Positions 1-6,925 are shown, numbered from the stretch's first letter. The stretch is 64,000 nt of DNA from Nitrincola tapanii (GCF_008368715.1 NZ_SMRS01000003.1:248001-312000), one strand, 5' to 3'. The notes: generated from the sequence alone by a model not told the origin. A program made the numbers and translations.

Positions 1-382
1 CCAAAAAGGCATCCTGGCCATTTTGATGCCACGCATTACGATCCTGTTGATAGTCACGCTGCCCCCAGCGTGCTGCCACACTCTCGGCGTGACTATTTCC
101 AAAGGTGGTGTCGTGCCAACCTAAAGAATCCTCAATAATCGAAGCAAAAATGCGCCCCATGTCTGAATACAGGCAATGGCCACGTGACAGCTTAAAGGTG
201 TGCTGGCACTTCAAAGTATCGGGCGCGTTGTAGCGTTCAAATAGGTTTTCTGGGTTATAAAACAGCATGCCAAGGTTTGCGCCTCCCTGAAGATCCGTCA
301 GGCGCATAACCGTACCGCGATTCATTCTCAGGGACCAATGTCCACCCGCGATGATATCCGTGGTGTATTCAATTGATTTCAT
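1..382 (-). CDS. DUF1989 urea-carboxylase-associated protein, likely carboxyguanidine deiminase subunit (partial)
   Basis: The gene starts at 382 and runs off the left edge, so only about 127 N-terminal residues are visible (MKSIEYTTDI...). The stretch LKCQHTFKLSRGHCLYSDMGR is typical of DUF1989 proteins, long annotated as urea amidolyase/urea carboxylase-associated proteins (UAAP1/UAAP2). Published work on guanidine metabolism assigns this pair as the two subunits of carboxyguanidine deiminase (CgdAB), acting between guanidine carboxylase and allophanate hydrolase. The start overlaps the end of the upstream ABC ATPase gene by 14 bases, which suggests translational coupling. The guanidine-I riboswitch at the head of the operon supports a guanidine rather than urea role. 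Which of the two subunits this is cannot be settled from the fragment; the carboxylase and hydrolase genes would be expected just left of the window. Confidence 0.85.
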   Translation of the reverse strand, partial: MKSIEYTTDIIAGGHWSLRMNRGTVMRLTDLQGGANLGMLFYNPENLFERYNAPDTLKCQHTFKLSRGHCLYSDMGRIFASIIEDSLGWHDTTFGNSHAESVAARWGQRDYQQDRNAWHQNGQDAFL

Positions 383-1163
383 AAAGTTTGTCCGTTTCTT
401 TTTCAGTTAAGGTCACAGACTGATCGATTTTTTCAAAGGTGCGATGATCCGTATTGCCGACCGCTAGATCATAGGTAATGCTCGCGCCATAGGCGTGAGG
501 TGCTTGAGGGTCATGGCGAGTTTTATCAAATACCCATAATCGGGTGCCAAGATAAAATCCCTCTTTCAGATCATGTGTCACCATAAAGACCGTCAGTTGA
601 TGTTCGCGCCACAAGCGCAATACCAGCTCGTGCATATCCGCCCGGATACCCGGATCGAGCGCACCGAAGGGTTCATCCAACAACAGAATCCGCGGCTTAC
701 CTAACAGAGCCTGGGCAATCGCTAAGCGTTGACGCATGCCACCTGAAAGCTCGGCAGGATAGAGTGAGTGTGCATTTTCCAGCCCGACCTCCCTTAGCAT
801 CACCATGGCTTCATCCCGTGCCTGCCGCTTGGCTGCCCCAAACAACCAGCCCGTCAGACCTGGACGCTGAAAGCCCTTAGCCGCCATCACATTCTGCAAC
901 ACTGTCATGTGTGGGAAGACTGAGTATTGTTGGAACACGATGCCACGGTCGGCACCGGGTTCTGCAGGTATCGGCTGACCATCCAGCAATAACTCACCGC
1001 TGCTCAGCGTTTCTGTGCCAAGCAGCATCTTTAAGAACGTGCTTTTACCACAGCCGGATGCCCCTACGAGTGTGATGAACTCACCCTCTTTCACTTTTAG
1101 ATTGATCTGTTCCAGAACGACCTTATCGCCATAACGCTTCCATAAATTGCGTGCTTCAAGCAT
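369..1163 (-). CDS. ABC transporter ATP-binding protein (guanidine/urea-carboxylase-linked)
   Basis: A 264-residue ATPase of the nitrate/taurine/sulfonate (NrtD/TauB/SsuB-like) class that would energise import together with the next two genes. Visible motifs are the Walker A loop GASGCGKST near residue 36, the Q-loop region IVFQQYSVFPHMT, the signature LSGGMRQRLAIAQ and Walker B ILLLDEPFGALD. The start was placed at the ATG at 1163 because GGAGG lies six bases upstream; it overlaps the permease stop as TGATG. The C-terminal tail of about 60 residues after the H-loop (VTHDLKEGF) is typical of the urea-carboxylase-associated transporters. The substrate is inferred from the riboswitch and the DUF1989 neighbour to be guanidine. 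Automated annotation often labels such genes as urea, taurine or nitrate transport. Confidence 0.88.
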   Translation of the reverse strand: MLEARNLWKRYGDKVVLEQINLKVKEGEFITLVGASGCGKSTFLKMLLGTETLSSGELLLDGQPIPAEPGADRGIVFQQYSVFPHMTVLQNVMAAKGFQRPGLTGWLFGAAKRQARDEAMVMLREVGLENAHSLYPAELSGGMRQRLAIAQALLGKPRILLLDEPFGALDPGIRADMHELVLRLWREHQLTVFMVTHDLKEGFYLGTRLWVFDKTRHDPQAPHAYGASITYDLAVGNTDHRTFEKIDQSVTLTEKETDKLYEIN

Positions 1164-1981
1164 CAATGGCCTCCTTTATTCTGCCAAGGGAACAGGCGAC
1201 GGCTAAGCCCCGCTAAGGCGGCATCAATCATAAAAGCCAAAAGAGTGATCCAGGCTACATAAGGCAGAATGACGTCCATCGACATATAACGACGAACCAA
1301 AAAGATGCGGTATCCCAAACCATCGGTTGCGGCAATCGCTTCTGCCGCGATTAAGAATAACCAACCTGCACCTAGCGAAAGGCGAACAGAATCGATTAAG
1401 CGTGGCAGCAGCTGTGGCAGCAGCACTCGGCAGATGATCTGGCTGGTATTCGCGCCCAGGGTTTGAGCTTTCACCAACTGTTCCATCGGTATTTCAAGGG
1501 TACGGCGCTGAAGATCACGCGCAATAAAAGGGGTAATTCCGAGCGCAATTAACGCCACCTTAGCCGGTTCACCTAACCCAAACACGATAAACAGAATGGG
1601 CAGGATGGCTAAGGGCGGAATCAGGGAAACCACCGTCAACAAAGGGCTGGTCAGTGCCGAAACCATCGGCAGCGCACCCGTCGATAAACCCAAAATCAAG
1701 CCCAAGCTTGCAGCCAAGAGCACTCCTAACCCCAAGCGAGTTAAGCTGCTCGCGGTATCGGCCCAGAGTTGGTATTCACCGGTACGTCGGTTCGGCTCAA
1801 AAGCCATGCGTTGAATCGCATCCCCAATCTGACTAAAGCTAGGCAAAAGTTTATCGTTCGGGTTTTCGGCCAAACGTGCATCCGATGCCAGGAGGTAAAC
1901 CAAGAGCAGTAGCACAAAGGGTAAGATCCCTAAAGCTAGACGCAAGCCCGGTGTCGGCGTTTGATTGATCAGACGTTTCAT
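1163..1981 (-). CDS. ABC transporter permease (guanidine/urea-carboxylase-linked)
   Basis: A 272-residue inner-membrane permease of the BPD_transp_1 family (NrtB/SsuC/TauC-like). About six hydrophobic segments are visible, the first at residues 15-33. The EAA-like loop, which docks onto the ATPase, lies near residue 170 (LVKAQTLGANTSQIICRVLLP). The start ATG at 1981 has AGGATG four bases upstream. The gene ends in TGATG overlap with the ATPase and starts 43 bases after the binding protein gene, so the three genes form one transport unit. The 'urea carboxylase-associated' transporter family matches in size and context; guanidine as substrate is an inference from the leader. Confidence 0.88.
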   Translation of the reverse strand: MKRLINQTPTPGLRLALGILPFVLLLLVYLLASDARLAENPNDKLLPSFSQIGDAIQRMAFEPNRRTGEYQLWADTASSLTRLGLGVLLAASLGLILGLSTGALPMVSALTSPLLTVVSLIPPLAILPILFIVFGLGEPAKVALIALGITPFIARDLQRRTLEIPMEQLVKAQTLGANTSQIICRVLLPQLLPRLIDSVRLSLGAGWLFLIAAEAIAATDGLGYRIFLVRRYMSMDVILPYVAWITLLAFMIDAALAGLSRRLFPWQNKGGH

Positions 1982-2024
1982 ACGGCATCCTTAAACAAAG
2001 AGCGTCCCTGCTCCAGCATGATGT

Positions 2025-3074
2025 TTAGAGCTGACCATCCATCGCCATCTGCATGAAGCTCGGATTAAAACGCAGCTGCACATTTTGTGGATTGCCATAA
2101 AGACCGCTGGGTGTTTCGATGCCGATAAATCCGGCGTCCGGGGCCCCCTCACCCAGCAGACCATGTTCGAAGGAAAACTCCGCCACGTACTGCATGGTTG
2201 TCATTAAGGTGGGACTGTGTGTGAGATTTAACGCCTGCTCTGGGGTGTAGAACATCTCAGTGCTGGCTAATTGTGCTTCGTACCCAGCTAAATCGGTACC
2301 CGAAGCTTCGGCCATCAAAGTTTTGGCGACTGTAGCCGCTTCGCTCTCAGCACTCATGATTTCCATCACTTCATACCAGGCACCGGTCAGTGCTTTACCT
2401 AACTCAGGATGCTTCTCTAGAGTGGCCGTATTAATGACCAATAGATCAATAATCTCACCCGGAATCTGTGAGGAATCAAAGACTTTATAACTATTAGGAA
2501 GAGAAACTATTTCATTGAGCAGAGGGTTCCAAGTGGCAACGGCAGTCACACCCGATGTGCCAAAGGCCGCGACAAGATCCGCATCAGACGTGTTGACCAC
2601 TTGTATATCACGTTCAGTTAAGCCGACGCTGTCTAACGCACGTGCCAAGAGATAGTGAGAAACGCTCAACTCCACTAAATTGACGCGCTGGCCTTTAATG
2701 TCGCTTAGGGCTTTTTTCCCTTTCAGCACCACACCATCATTGCCATTTGAGAAATCACCTACGATTAAGGCGGTACTGTCAACGCCACCGGCGGCAGGAA
2801 TGGTCAGCGCATCCATGTTGGTCATGGTGCAGGCATCAAATGCCCCGGCGGTATATTGATTGATAGATTCGATATAGTCATTGATCTGTACCACTTCGAT
2901 CTCTATGCCATATTTGTCAGCCCATTTTTGTACGATACCTTTTTCATCAGCATAGGCCCAAGGCATCCAACCCACATAAATCGACCAGCAGACCTTAAAG
3001 GTATCACGGGCCATCGCATGGCTAGAAAGAAGGAGGGAAAAGAGTAAAACAGAGAAAAGGGAAAGTCGCTTCAT
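2025..3074 (-). CDS. Periplasmic substrate-binding protein of guanidine/urea-carboxylase-linked ABC transporter
   Basis: A 349-residue exported binding protein of the NMT1/TauA-like type. A signal peptide is visible (MKRLSLFSVLLFSLLLSSHAMA, cleavage likely after AMA). The mature part begins DTFKVCWSIYVGWMPWAYAD; the WMPW motif is typical of the binding proteins associated with urea carboxylase operons. I place the start at 3074, because GAGAGG lies just upstream and the signal peptide begins there; the reading frame stays open for 17 codons further upstream, into the riboswitch leader, and that part is not protein. It is the first gene after the guanidine-I riboswitch and so directly under its control. 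Aromatic residues in the pocket would suit a small cation such as guanidinium, but this is inference. Confidence 0.88.
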   Translation of the reverse strand: MKRLSLFSVLLFSLLLSSHAMARDTFKVCWSIYVGWMPWAYADEKGIVQKWADKYGIEIEVVQINDYIESINQYTAGAFDACTMTNMDALTIPAAGGVDSTALIVGDFSNGNDGVVLKGKKALSDIKGQRVNLVELSVSHYLLARALDSVGLTERDIQVVNTSDADLVAAFGTSGVTAVATWNPLLNEIVSLPNSYKVFDSSQIPGEIIDLLVINTATLEKHPELGKALTGAWYEVMEIMSAESEAATVAKTLMAEASGTDLAGYEAQLASTEMFYTPEQALNLTHSPTLMTTMQYVAEFSFEHGLLGEGAPDAGFIGIETPSGLYGNPQNVQLRFNPSFMQMAMDGQL

Positions 3075-3079
3075 AGCGC

Positions 3080-3089
3080 ACCTCTCAGT
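3080..3089 (-). promoter_or_regulatory. Shine-Dalgarno site of the guanidine operon, complementary to the riboswitch P2 arm
   Basis: On the minus strand the ribosome site reads ACTGAGAGGT, a few bases before the ATG at 3074. It is complementary over ten bases (nine Watson-Crick pairs and one G-U) to ACCTTTCAGT at 3171-3180, which forms the 5' arm of a hairpin inside the riboswitch aptamer. Competition between that hairpin and pairing to the ribosome site would make a translational switch. The complementarity is seen in the sequence; the mechanism is inferred. Confidence 0.5.
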
Positions 3090-3129
3090 CGGTTCGGTCG
3101 GTTGCTCACGGAGTACCCCCGGCATTACG

Positions 3130-3232
3130 CCTTCAGTCTCCCGGGCTTTTGTCCCGCCGTGTAACCTTTCACTGAAAGGTCGAGTGCTCTCGGACCAGTC
3201 ACTGCCAATTGGCAGTCGGAACCCTAGCGCTC
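3130..3232 (-). promoter_or_regulatory. Guanidine-I (ykkC/yxkD) riboswitch
   Basis: The minus strand carries the conserved blocks of the guanidine-I aptamer in order: CTAGGGTTCCG (3217-3227), CTGGTCCGAGAG (3187-3198) and ACGGCGGGA..AAAAGCCCGGGAGA (3137-3160). Between them lie a hairpin with arms ACTGCCA/TGGCAGT and a P2-like hairpin ACCTTT/AAAGGT (3164-3180). These blocks are nearly invariant in the family, so the identification is firm. The aptamer binds free guanidinium and usually switches genes on. It sits about 55 bases upstream of the start codon of the binding protein gene. No T-tract terminator is visible after the aptamer, which argues for translational control. Confidence 0.95.
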
Positions 3233-3284
3233 TATTTCATCAATTTTGTGTCACGTCATGTCAGGAGTACGGACAACTAACACT

Positions 3285-3301
3285 AGCAAGCGATATGCCA
3301 A
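3285..3301 (-). promoter_or_regulatory. Candidate sigma-54 promoter of the guanidine operon
   Basis: On the minus strand the site reads TTGGCATATCGCTTGCT. It has the obligatory GG-N10-GC spacing (-24/-12) and matches the sigma-54 consensus TGGCA..N..TTGCW in all positions but the CG after TGGCA. Transcription would begin near 3274, about 45 bases before the riboswitch. No good sigma-70 promoter was seen between here and the aptamer. Sigma-54 promoters with NtrC are the normal way to control nitrogen scavenging genes. Confidence 0.7.
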
Positions 3302-3376
3302 TCTAATCAAAGACCGTTATCAACACCGATAAGGGAGGTATTGCACAGATAAGATCCGCCCGCTCGCACCTAGATC

Positions 3377-3392
3377 GCACAATACAGGTGCA
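3377..3392 (-). promoter_or_regulatory. Candidate NtrC enhancer site
   Basis: The plus strand reads GCACAATACAGGTGCA. Against the NtrC consensus GCACYAWWWTGGTGCA it matches 13 of 16 positions and keeps the correct six-base spacing between the GCAC and GGTGC arms. It lies about 110 bases upstream of the inferred start point, a normal enhancer distance. A further GCAC half-site lies at 3366-3369. I found no complete IHF consensus between enhancer and promoter. Confidence 0.55.
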
Positions 3393-3600
3393 GATGCCTT
3401 AAGAATGCGTCAGAAAGAAGCATTTTTTCAACAGGATGGAATCAGTGCCAGCATCTCGGACCCTGAGACGACCTACCCGCAAGGGGCATACATCATCGGA
3501 TAAAAGATTGTTTGAGTTTACATAATGTAAAGACAGTTTTGTCCCAGTTCATAAGCAAAGTAATCTTTAACTTTTGCTTAGACAGAGATTTAACTGTAAA
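3393..3600. other. Gene-free stretch with two inverted repeats
   Basis: No gene is visible between the NtrC-like site and tRNA-Leu. Two structures stand out: a perfect 15-base palindrome TTTACATAATGTAAA at 3517-3531, and an 8-base inverted repeat TAAGCAAA/TTTGCTTA at 3552-3580 with a 13-base loop, located just downstream of tRNA-Leu. The latter may end or protect the tRNA transcript; it has no clear T-tract. I see nothing else to report here. Confidence 0.4.
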
Positions 3601-3688
3601 TGGTGCCTAGGGCCGGACTCGAACCGGCACGGGCTATTCGCCCGGGAGATTTTAAGTCTCCTGTGTCTACCGATTTCACCACCCAGGC
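3601..3688 (-). tRNA. tRNA-Leu (TAA)
   Basis: Reading the minus strand, the gene begins GCCTGGGTGG and ends CCTAGGCACCA with the CCA encoded. The acceptor arms pair over seven bases with one G-T. The anticodon loop GACTTAAAATC gives TAA. A long variable arm (CCCGGGCGAATAGCCCG) marks a class II tRNA, and the T-arm GGTTCGAGTCC is intact. It is the last of three tRNAs in the order Gly-Cys-Leu, the same trio found after pgsA in E. coli. Confidence 0.97.
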
Positions 3689-3763
3689 AAGGGCTGAAAA
3701 CCGCAGACCAATTCAGGTTGTCACACTTCCAGAATTAGCAGTTCATGTAGCGATTTAAAAAGA

Positions 3764-3837
3764 TGGAGGCTGGAGTCGGAATCGAACCGGCGTACACGGA
3801 GTTGCAGTCCGCTGCATGACCACTCTGCCATCCAGCC
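3764..3837 (-). tRNA. tRNA-Cys (GCA)
   Basis: The minus strand reads GGCTGGATGGCAGAGTGGTC at the 5' end and closes with CTCCAGCCTCCA. The anticodon loop ACTGCAACT gives GCA. All four arms are intact, the T-arm is GGTTCGATTCC, and CCA is encoded. It lies between tRNA-Gly and tRNA-Leu and is most likely cotranscribed with them. Confidence 0.97.
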
Positions 3838-3886
3838 CTTAACTCTTTTTAAATCTTTGCATATCTTCTTGAAATGCAGCCTGATT

Positions 3887-3962
<76 letters not shown>

Positions 3963-3982
3963 AACGCGATCAAGTGGTGCGT

Positions 3983-4010
3983 ATTCTACGGATTCCTTTC
4001 ACCAGGTCAA
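3983..4010 (-). promoter_or_regulatory. Sigma-70 promoter of the tRNA Gly-Cys-Leu operon
   Basis: On the minus strand TTGACC (4005-4010) and TAGAAT (3983-3988) are separated by 16 bases. The following ACGCACC is a GC-rich discriminator of the kind seen in stringently controlled stable RNA promoters. The start point would lie 10-15 bases before the tRNA-Gly gene. Confidence 0.8.
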
Positions 4011-4045
4011 TACTTTTTTTAAGTTTTTGTTTTTCAAGTTGTTTC

Positions 4046-4062
4046 TGTTCAAATTTTGAACA
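4046..4062. repeat. Perfect 17-base palindrome between pgsA and the tRNA promoter
   Basis: The sequence TGTTCAAATTTTGAACA is a perfect 8-1-8 palindrome, 12 bases after the pgsA stop and about 35 bases upstream of the tRNA -35 box. It lacks a T-tract in the minus direction, so it may be a weak terminator of uvrC-pgsA or an operator for the tRNA promoter. Confidence 0.5.
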
Positions 4063-4073
4063 ACCCTAAGGAC

Positions 4074-4634
4074 TTAAATATCATCGCTCAAATGTGGCCA
4101 GGCCGCGCGCAGATACAAAATCATCGACCAGAGTGTCAAAAGTGCTGCAAGATAGAGCGTGAGCATGCCCAGCCAAGATAACCAATGGCCGACAGGCAAA
4201 GCGATCAAAATCAAGATTGCGATCATTTGCAGGGTGGTTTTGATTTTACCGACCATCGAAACCGCAACTTGAGCGCGCGCTCCAATCTCGGCCATCCACT
4301 CGCGCAGTGCGGAAATCACAATTTCGCGCCCTATGATGATGGCTGCTGCAATGGTGAGCAGCGGTGTTGCATAACTTTCAGCCAACACAACGAGTGCTGT
4401 GGCCACCATGAGCTTATCTGCCACAGGGTCTAAAAAAGCACCAAAGGGTGAACTTTGATCCAAACGGCGGGCAAGATAACCATCAAACCAATCGGTTAAG
4501 GCGGCCAACCCAAAGACGGCTGCCGCGACCCAAGAGGCCCAGTTAAAAGGTAAATAGTAAACCAGTACAAACACAGGAATTAATAGAATTCGCCCCAGTG
4601 TCAGCAGATTCGGAAGTTTCATTGAAAACAGCAT
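4074..4634 (-). CDS. pgsA: CDP-diacylglycerol--glycerol-3-phosphate 3-phosphatidyltransferase
   Basis: PgsA makes phosphatidylglycerol phosphate from CDP-diacylglycerol and glycerol 3-phosphate in the inner membrane, the committed step to phosphatidylglycerol and cardiolipin. The CDP-alcohol phosphotransferase signature is intact: DWFDGYLARRLDQSSPFGAF followed by LDPVADK, that is D-x2-DG-x2-AR-x8-G-x3-D-x3-D. Four hydrophobic segments are visible. The ATG at 4634 was chosen because AGGA lies at a good distance upstream; an internal ATG at 4622 (MKLPNLLT) is a fair alternative and matches the usual N-terminus. The gene follows uvrC by about a dozen bases, the standard gammaproteobacterial arrangement, with tRNAs downstream. 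Confidence 0.96.
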   Translation of the reverse strand: MLFSMKLPNLLTLGRILLIPVFVLVYYLPFNWASWVAAAVFGLAALTDWFDGYLARRLDQSSPFGAFLDPVADKLMVATALVVLAESYATPLLTIAAAIIIGREIVISALREWMAEIGARAQVAVSMVGKIKTTLQMIAILILIALPVGHWLSWLGMLTLYLAALLTLWSMILYLRAAWPHLSDDI

Positions 4635-4647
4635 GCGCAAGTCCTAT

Positions 4648-6477
4648 TCAGCTGTCTGGATGCAAGCTTGCCCAAATCGTCTGAGCAAGTGTCTGACTTA
4701 TGGTAGAGACTTTTGCAATTTCTTCAACACTTGCGTTCTCTATCTCTTTGACACTGCCAAAATACTTTAATAATTCTCGCCGACGTTTGGCGCCCACACC
4801 GGGGATATCTTCAAGGACCGAACGCTGGCGTTGCTTGCCGCGTCGCGCTCTATGGCCCGTGATCGCAAAGCGATGTGCTTCATCACGAATTTGTTGTAAG
4901 AGATGTAAGGCAGGTGAATCCCCTTGTAAAACGCGCGTTTCCTGTGTTTGAGGATCGATCAGGACTTCAAAACCCGCTTTGCGGGTTGGTCCCTTAGCGA
5001 TACCTAAAATACGGACGCTCTGCACCTGCAGCTCCGCTAATACTTGCAAAGCCTGACTGACCTGCCCCTTCCCTCCGTCTATGATCAATAGATCGGGTAA
5101 TTTACCCTCGCCTTTTTTCAAGCGCTGATAACGCCGCTTGAGCGCTTGATCCATCGCGGCATAATCGTCACCGGGGGTGATACCTTCGATGTTAAAGCGC
5201 CGATAGTCTGATTTCAGCGGCCCTTTATCGTCAAATACCACGCATGAGGCAACCGTTGCTTCACCTGAGCTATGGCTGATATCAAAGCACTCCATACGCT
5301 GGATGGGTTGTTCCAGTGCAAGCAGCGCCTGTAACTGCTGATAACGCGCCGCGAGATGCTGCGCTTGCGCTAAATGGCTGGATAATTGTTGTTCAGCATT
5401 GGTCTGTGCCAATCTTTGCCATGCCGCTCTATCCCCGCGAACTCGATGCGCCAGGTGGACTTTACGATGCGCTTTGGCAGATAAGGCCTGCTCTAAACAC
5501 TCTTGATCTTCTAAGCCTTGCGGCAAAATCACATGAGGAGGAATCTCACGCACCGAGGCAAAATAAAACTGTGCAATAAAAGCGGATAACAGAGATTCCT
5601 GCCCTTCATCGAGTGCCAGTTTGGGGTAATAGACCCGACTTCCAATAATGCGCCCACCGCGCACGAATAAGGCATGTACACAGGCTTGTCCCGACCCCAG
5701 CGCACAGCCAAAAATATCCGCCTCTCCGCCGTCTGCCGAGATGGACTGCTGCTCTTGCACCTGGCGCAGGGCTTGGATTTGATCACGCAACGCTGCGGCT
5801 TTTTCAAAGTTCAGAGCACTGGCGGCCTGCTCCATCTGTGTAGCGATCTCCTCAATCACGCCCTGGTTCTTACCCTCCAAAAACATCTGCGCATGACGTA
5901 AATCACGCTGGTAATCTTCTGGACTAATCAACTCCACACAGGGCGCTGTACAACGATCAATTTGATGCTGCAAACAGGGGCGTGATCGATTGCGAAAAAA
6001 GCTCTCTTCACATTGACGAATACGAAACAGCTTTTGCAGAAGGTTCAAGCTTTCCCGCACAGCGCCACCGCTTGGGAAGGGGCCAAAATAACGTCCGGCC
6101 TCACGCTTAGCGCCACGATGGAAACGCACCGCAGGATAGGTATCGGTGGAGGAGATAAATATATAGGGATAGGACTTATCATCCCGTAATAAAATATTGT
6201 AAGGCGGTTTTTGCGATTTGATCAGATTTTGTTCAAGTAACAGCGCTTCCGTTTCACTCTGTGTCACGGTCACTTCGATTCGCCTGATATGCGAAACCAG
6301 TGCGCGTGTTTTGGTGCCCAAACCGCTGCTGCGAAAATAGCTGGCCAACCGATTTTTCAGATGGCGTGCTTTTCCCACATAGAGAATACGATCCTGAGCG
6401 TCGTACATCTGATAGACGCCGGGTCGACTATTCAAGGTCGCCAGGAACGCCTGACTGTCGAAAGCCGGATTAGACAT
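4648..6477 (-). CDS. uvrC: Excinuclease ABC subunit C
   Basis: UvrC makes both incisions around a DNA lesion after UvrA and UvrB have loaded. The 609-residue protein shows the GIY-YIG nuclease domain (GVYQMYDAQDRILYVGKA, residues about 20-37), a cysteine cluster CEESFFRNRSRPCLQHQIDRC..C near residues 155-180, the UVR motif for UvrB contact near 200-235, the UvrC RNase H-like domain with CFDISH and DLLIIDGGKGQ, and C-terminal helix-hairpin-helix repeats (IPGVGAKRRRELLKYFGS). Length and motifs are normal. The start codon overlaps the stop of the small upstream gene as ATGA, so the two are translationally linked. Confidence 0.98.
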   Translation of the reverse strand: MSNPAFDSQAFLATLNSRPGVYQMYDAQDRILYVGKARHLKNRLASYFRSSGLGTKTRALVSHIRRIEVTVTQSETEALLLEQNLIKSQKPPYNILLRDDKSYPYIFISSTDTYPAVRFHRGAKREAGRYFGPFPSGGAVRESLNLLQKLFRIRQCEESFFRNRSRPCLQHQIDRCTAPCVELISPEDYQRDLRHAQMFLEGKNQGVIEEIATQMEQAASALNFEKAAALRDQIQALRQVQEQQSISADGGEADIFGCALGSGQACVHALFVRGGRIIGSRVYYPKLALDEGQESLLSAFIAQFYFASVREIPPHVILPQGLEDQECLEQALSAKAHRKVHLAHRVRGDRAAWQRLAQTNAEQQLSSHLAQAQHLAARYQQLQALLALEQPIQRMECFDISHSSGEATVASCVVFDDKGPLKSDYRRFNIEGITPGDDYAAMDQALKRRYQRLKKGEGKLPDLLIIDGGKGQVSQALQVLAELQVQSVRILGIAKGPTRKAGFEVLIDPQTQETRVLQGDSPALHLLQQIRDEAHRFAITGHRARRGKQRQRSVLEDIPGVGAKRRRELLKYFGSVKEIENASVEEIAKVSTISQTLAQTIWASLHPDS

Positions 6478-6812
6478 CAGTTTGAAGTTTTAAGCGCCAG
6501 CTTTTTATTCGCGTCCATATGCAAATGTGTTGCTTCGTTATGAATACGCTGTAGCTGCTCACGCGTCGCATCGTTGATGCCCGCTCCACGCGATAGAGAC
6601 ACCTCCAGATACACACCTATCTCAGCATAATAATAGATGCGCGCATTAAACGAGCGTGCACGCTTAAGCTTGGTCAAAGAGATTTGTGCACCGTTGACGA
6701 GGATGTTGTTGATATCATTGTCTGACAAGAGGGGGTGGCGGTGACTCTCCAAGCTGCTGGAAGAATCGGTGCTCAAACAAGCGTGACGACTTGGCATAAA
6801 GGGCAGACTCAT
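6477..6812 (-). CDS. Small protein of unknown function upstream of uvrC
   Basis: I do not recognise this 111-residue protein. It ends in ATGA overlap with uvrC, which makes it credible as a real gene and suggests coupled translation. The first 30 residues are Ser/His-rich and probably disordered; the rest (SDNDINNILVNGAQISLTKLKRARSFNARIYYYAEIGVYLEVSLSRG) looks like a compact beta-rich domain followed by a helix with several histidines. There is no signal peptide or membrane segment. No convincing ribosome site precedes the ATG at 6812, so a start further in, for example MPSRH, is possible. In many relatives a gacA/uvrY response regulator sits at this position; here it is absent. Confidence 0.55.
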   Translation of the reverse strand: MSLPFMPSRHACLSTDSSSSLESHRHPLLSDNDINNILVNGAQISLTKLKRARSFNARIYYYAEIGVYLEVSLSRGAGINDATREQLQRIHNEATHLHMDANKKLALKTSN

Positions 6813-6901
6813 GAGTATTTAACGTTATGTATAAACACTTTAGGCGCTTTAGAGAACAAAGTGAACCCGTTAAAGCCGCAAAATTATCTATTCTCTAGAA
6901 T

Positions 6902-6925
6902 GAAAAAGAGCCGCCTAAGCGACTC
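6902..6925 (-). terminator. Rho-independent terminator after the small membrane protein gene
   Basis: On the minus strand GAGTCGC-TTAG-GCGGCTC forms a seven-pair stem with one G-T, followed directly by TTTTTC. It lies about 20 bases after the stop codon of the gene at 6946-7089 and separates it from the uvrC unit. Confidence 0.85.

Noticed and set aside
3075-3125. In-frame N-terminal extension of the binding protein (MPGVLREQPTEPTERCA)
   Set aside because: It lies in the riboswitch expression region, and the signal peptide and ribosome site define the start at 3074.
3302-3376. IHF site between the NtrC-like site and the sigma-54 promoter
   Set aside because: AATCAA and TATCAA cores occur, but the TTR part is not at the right distance, so no full consensus is present.
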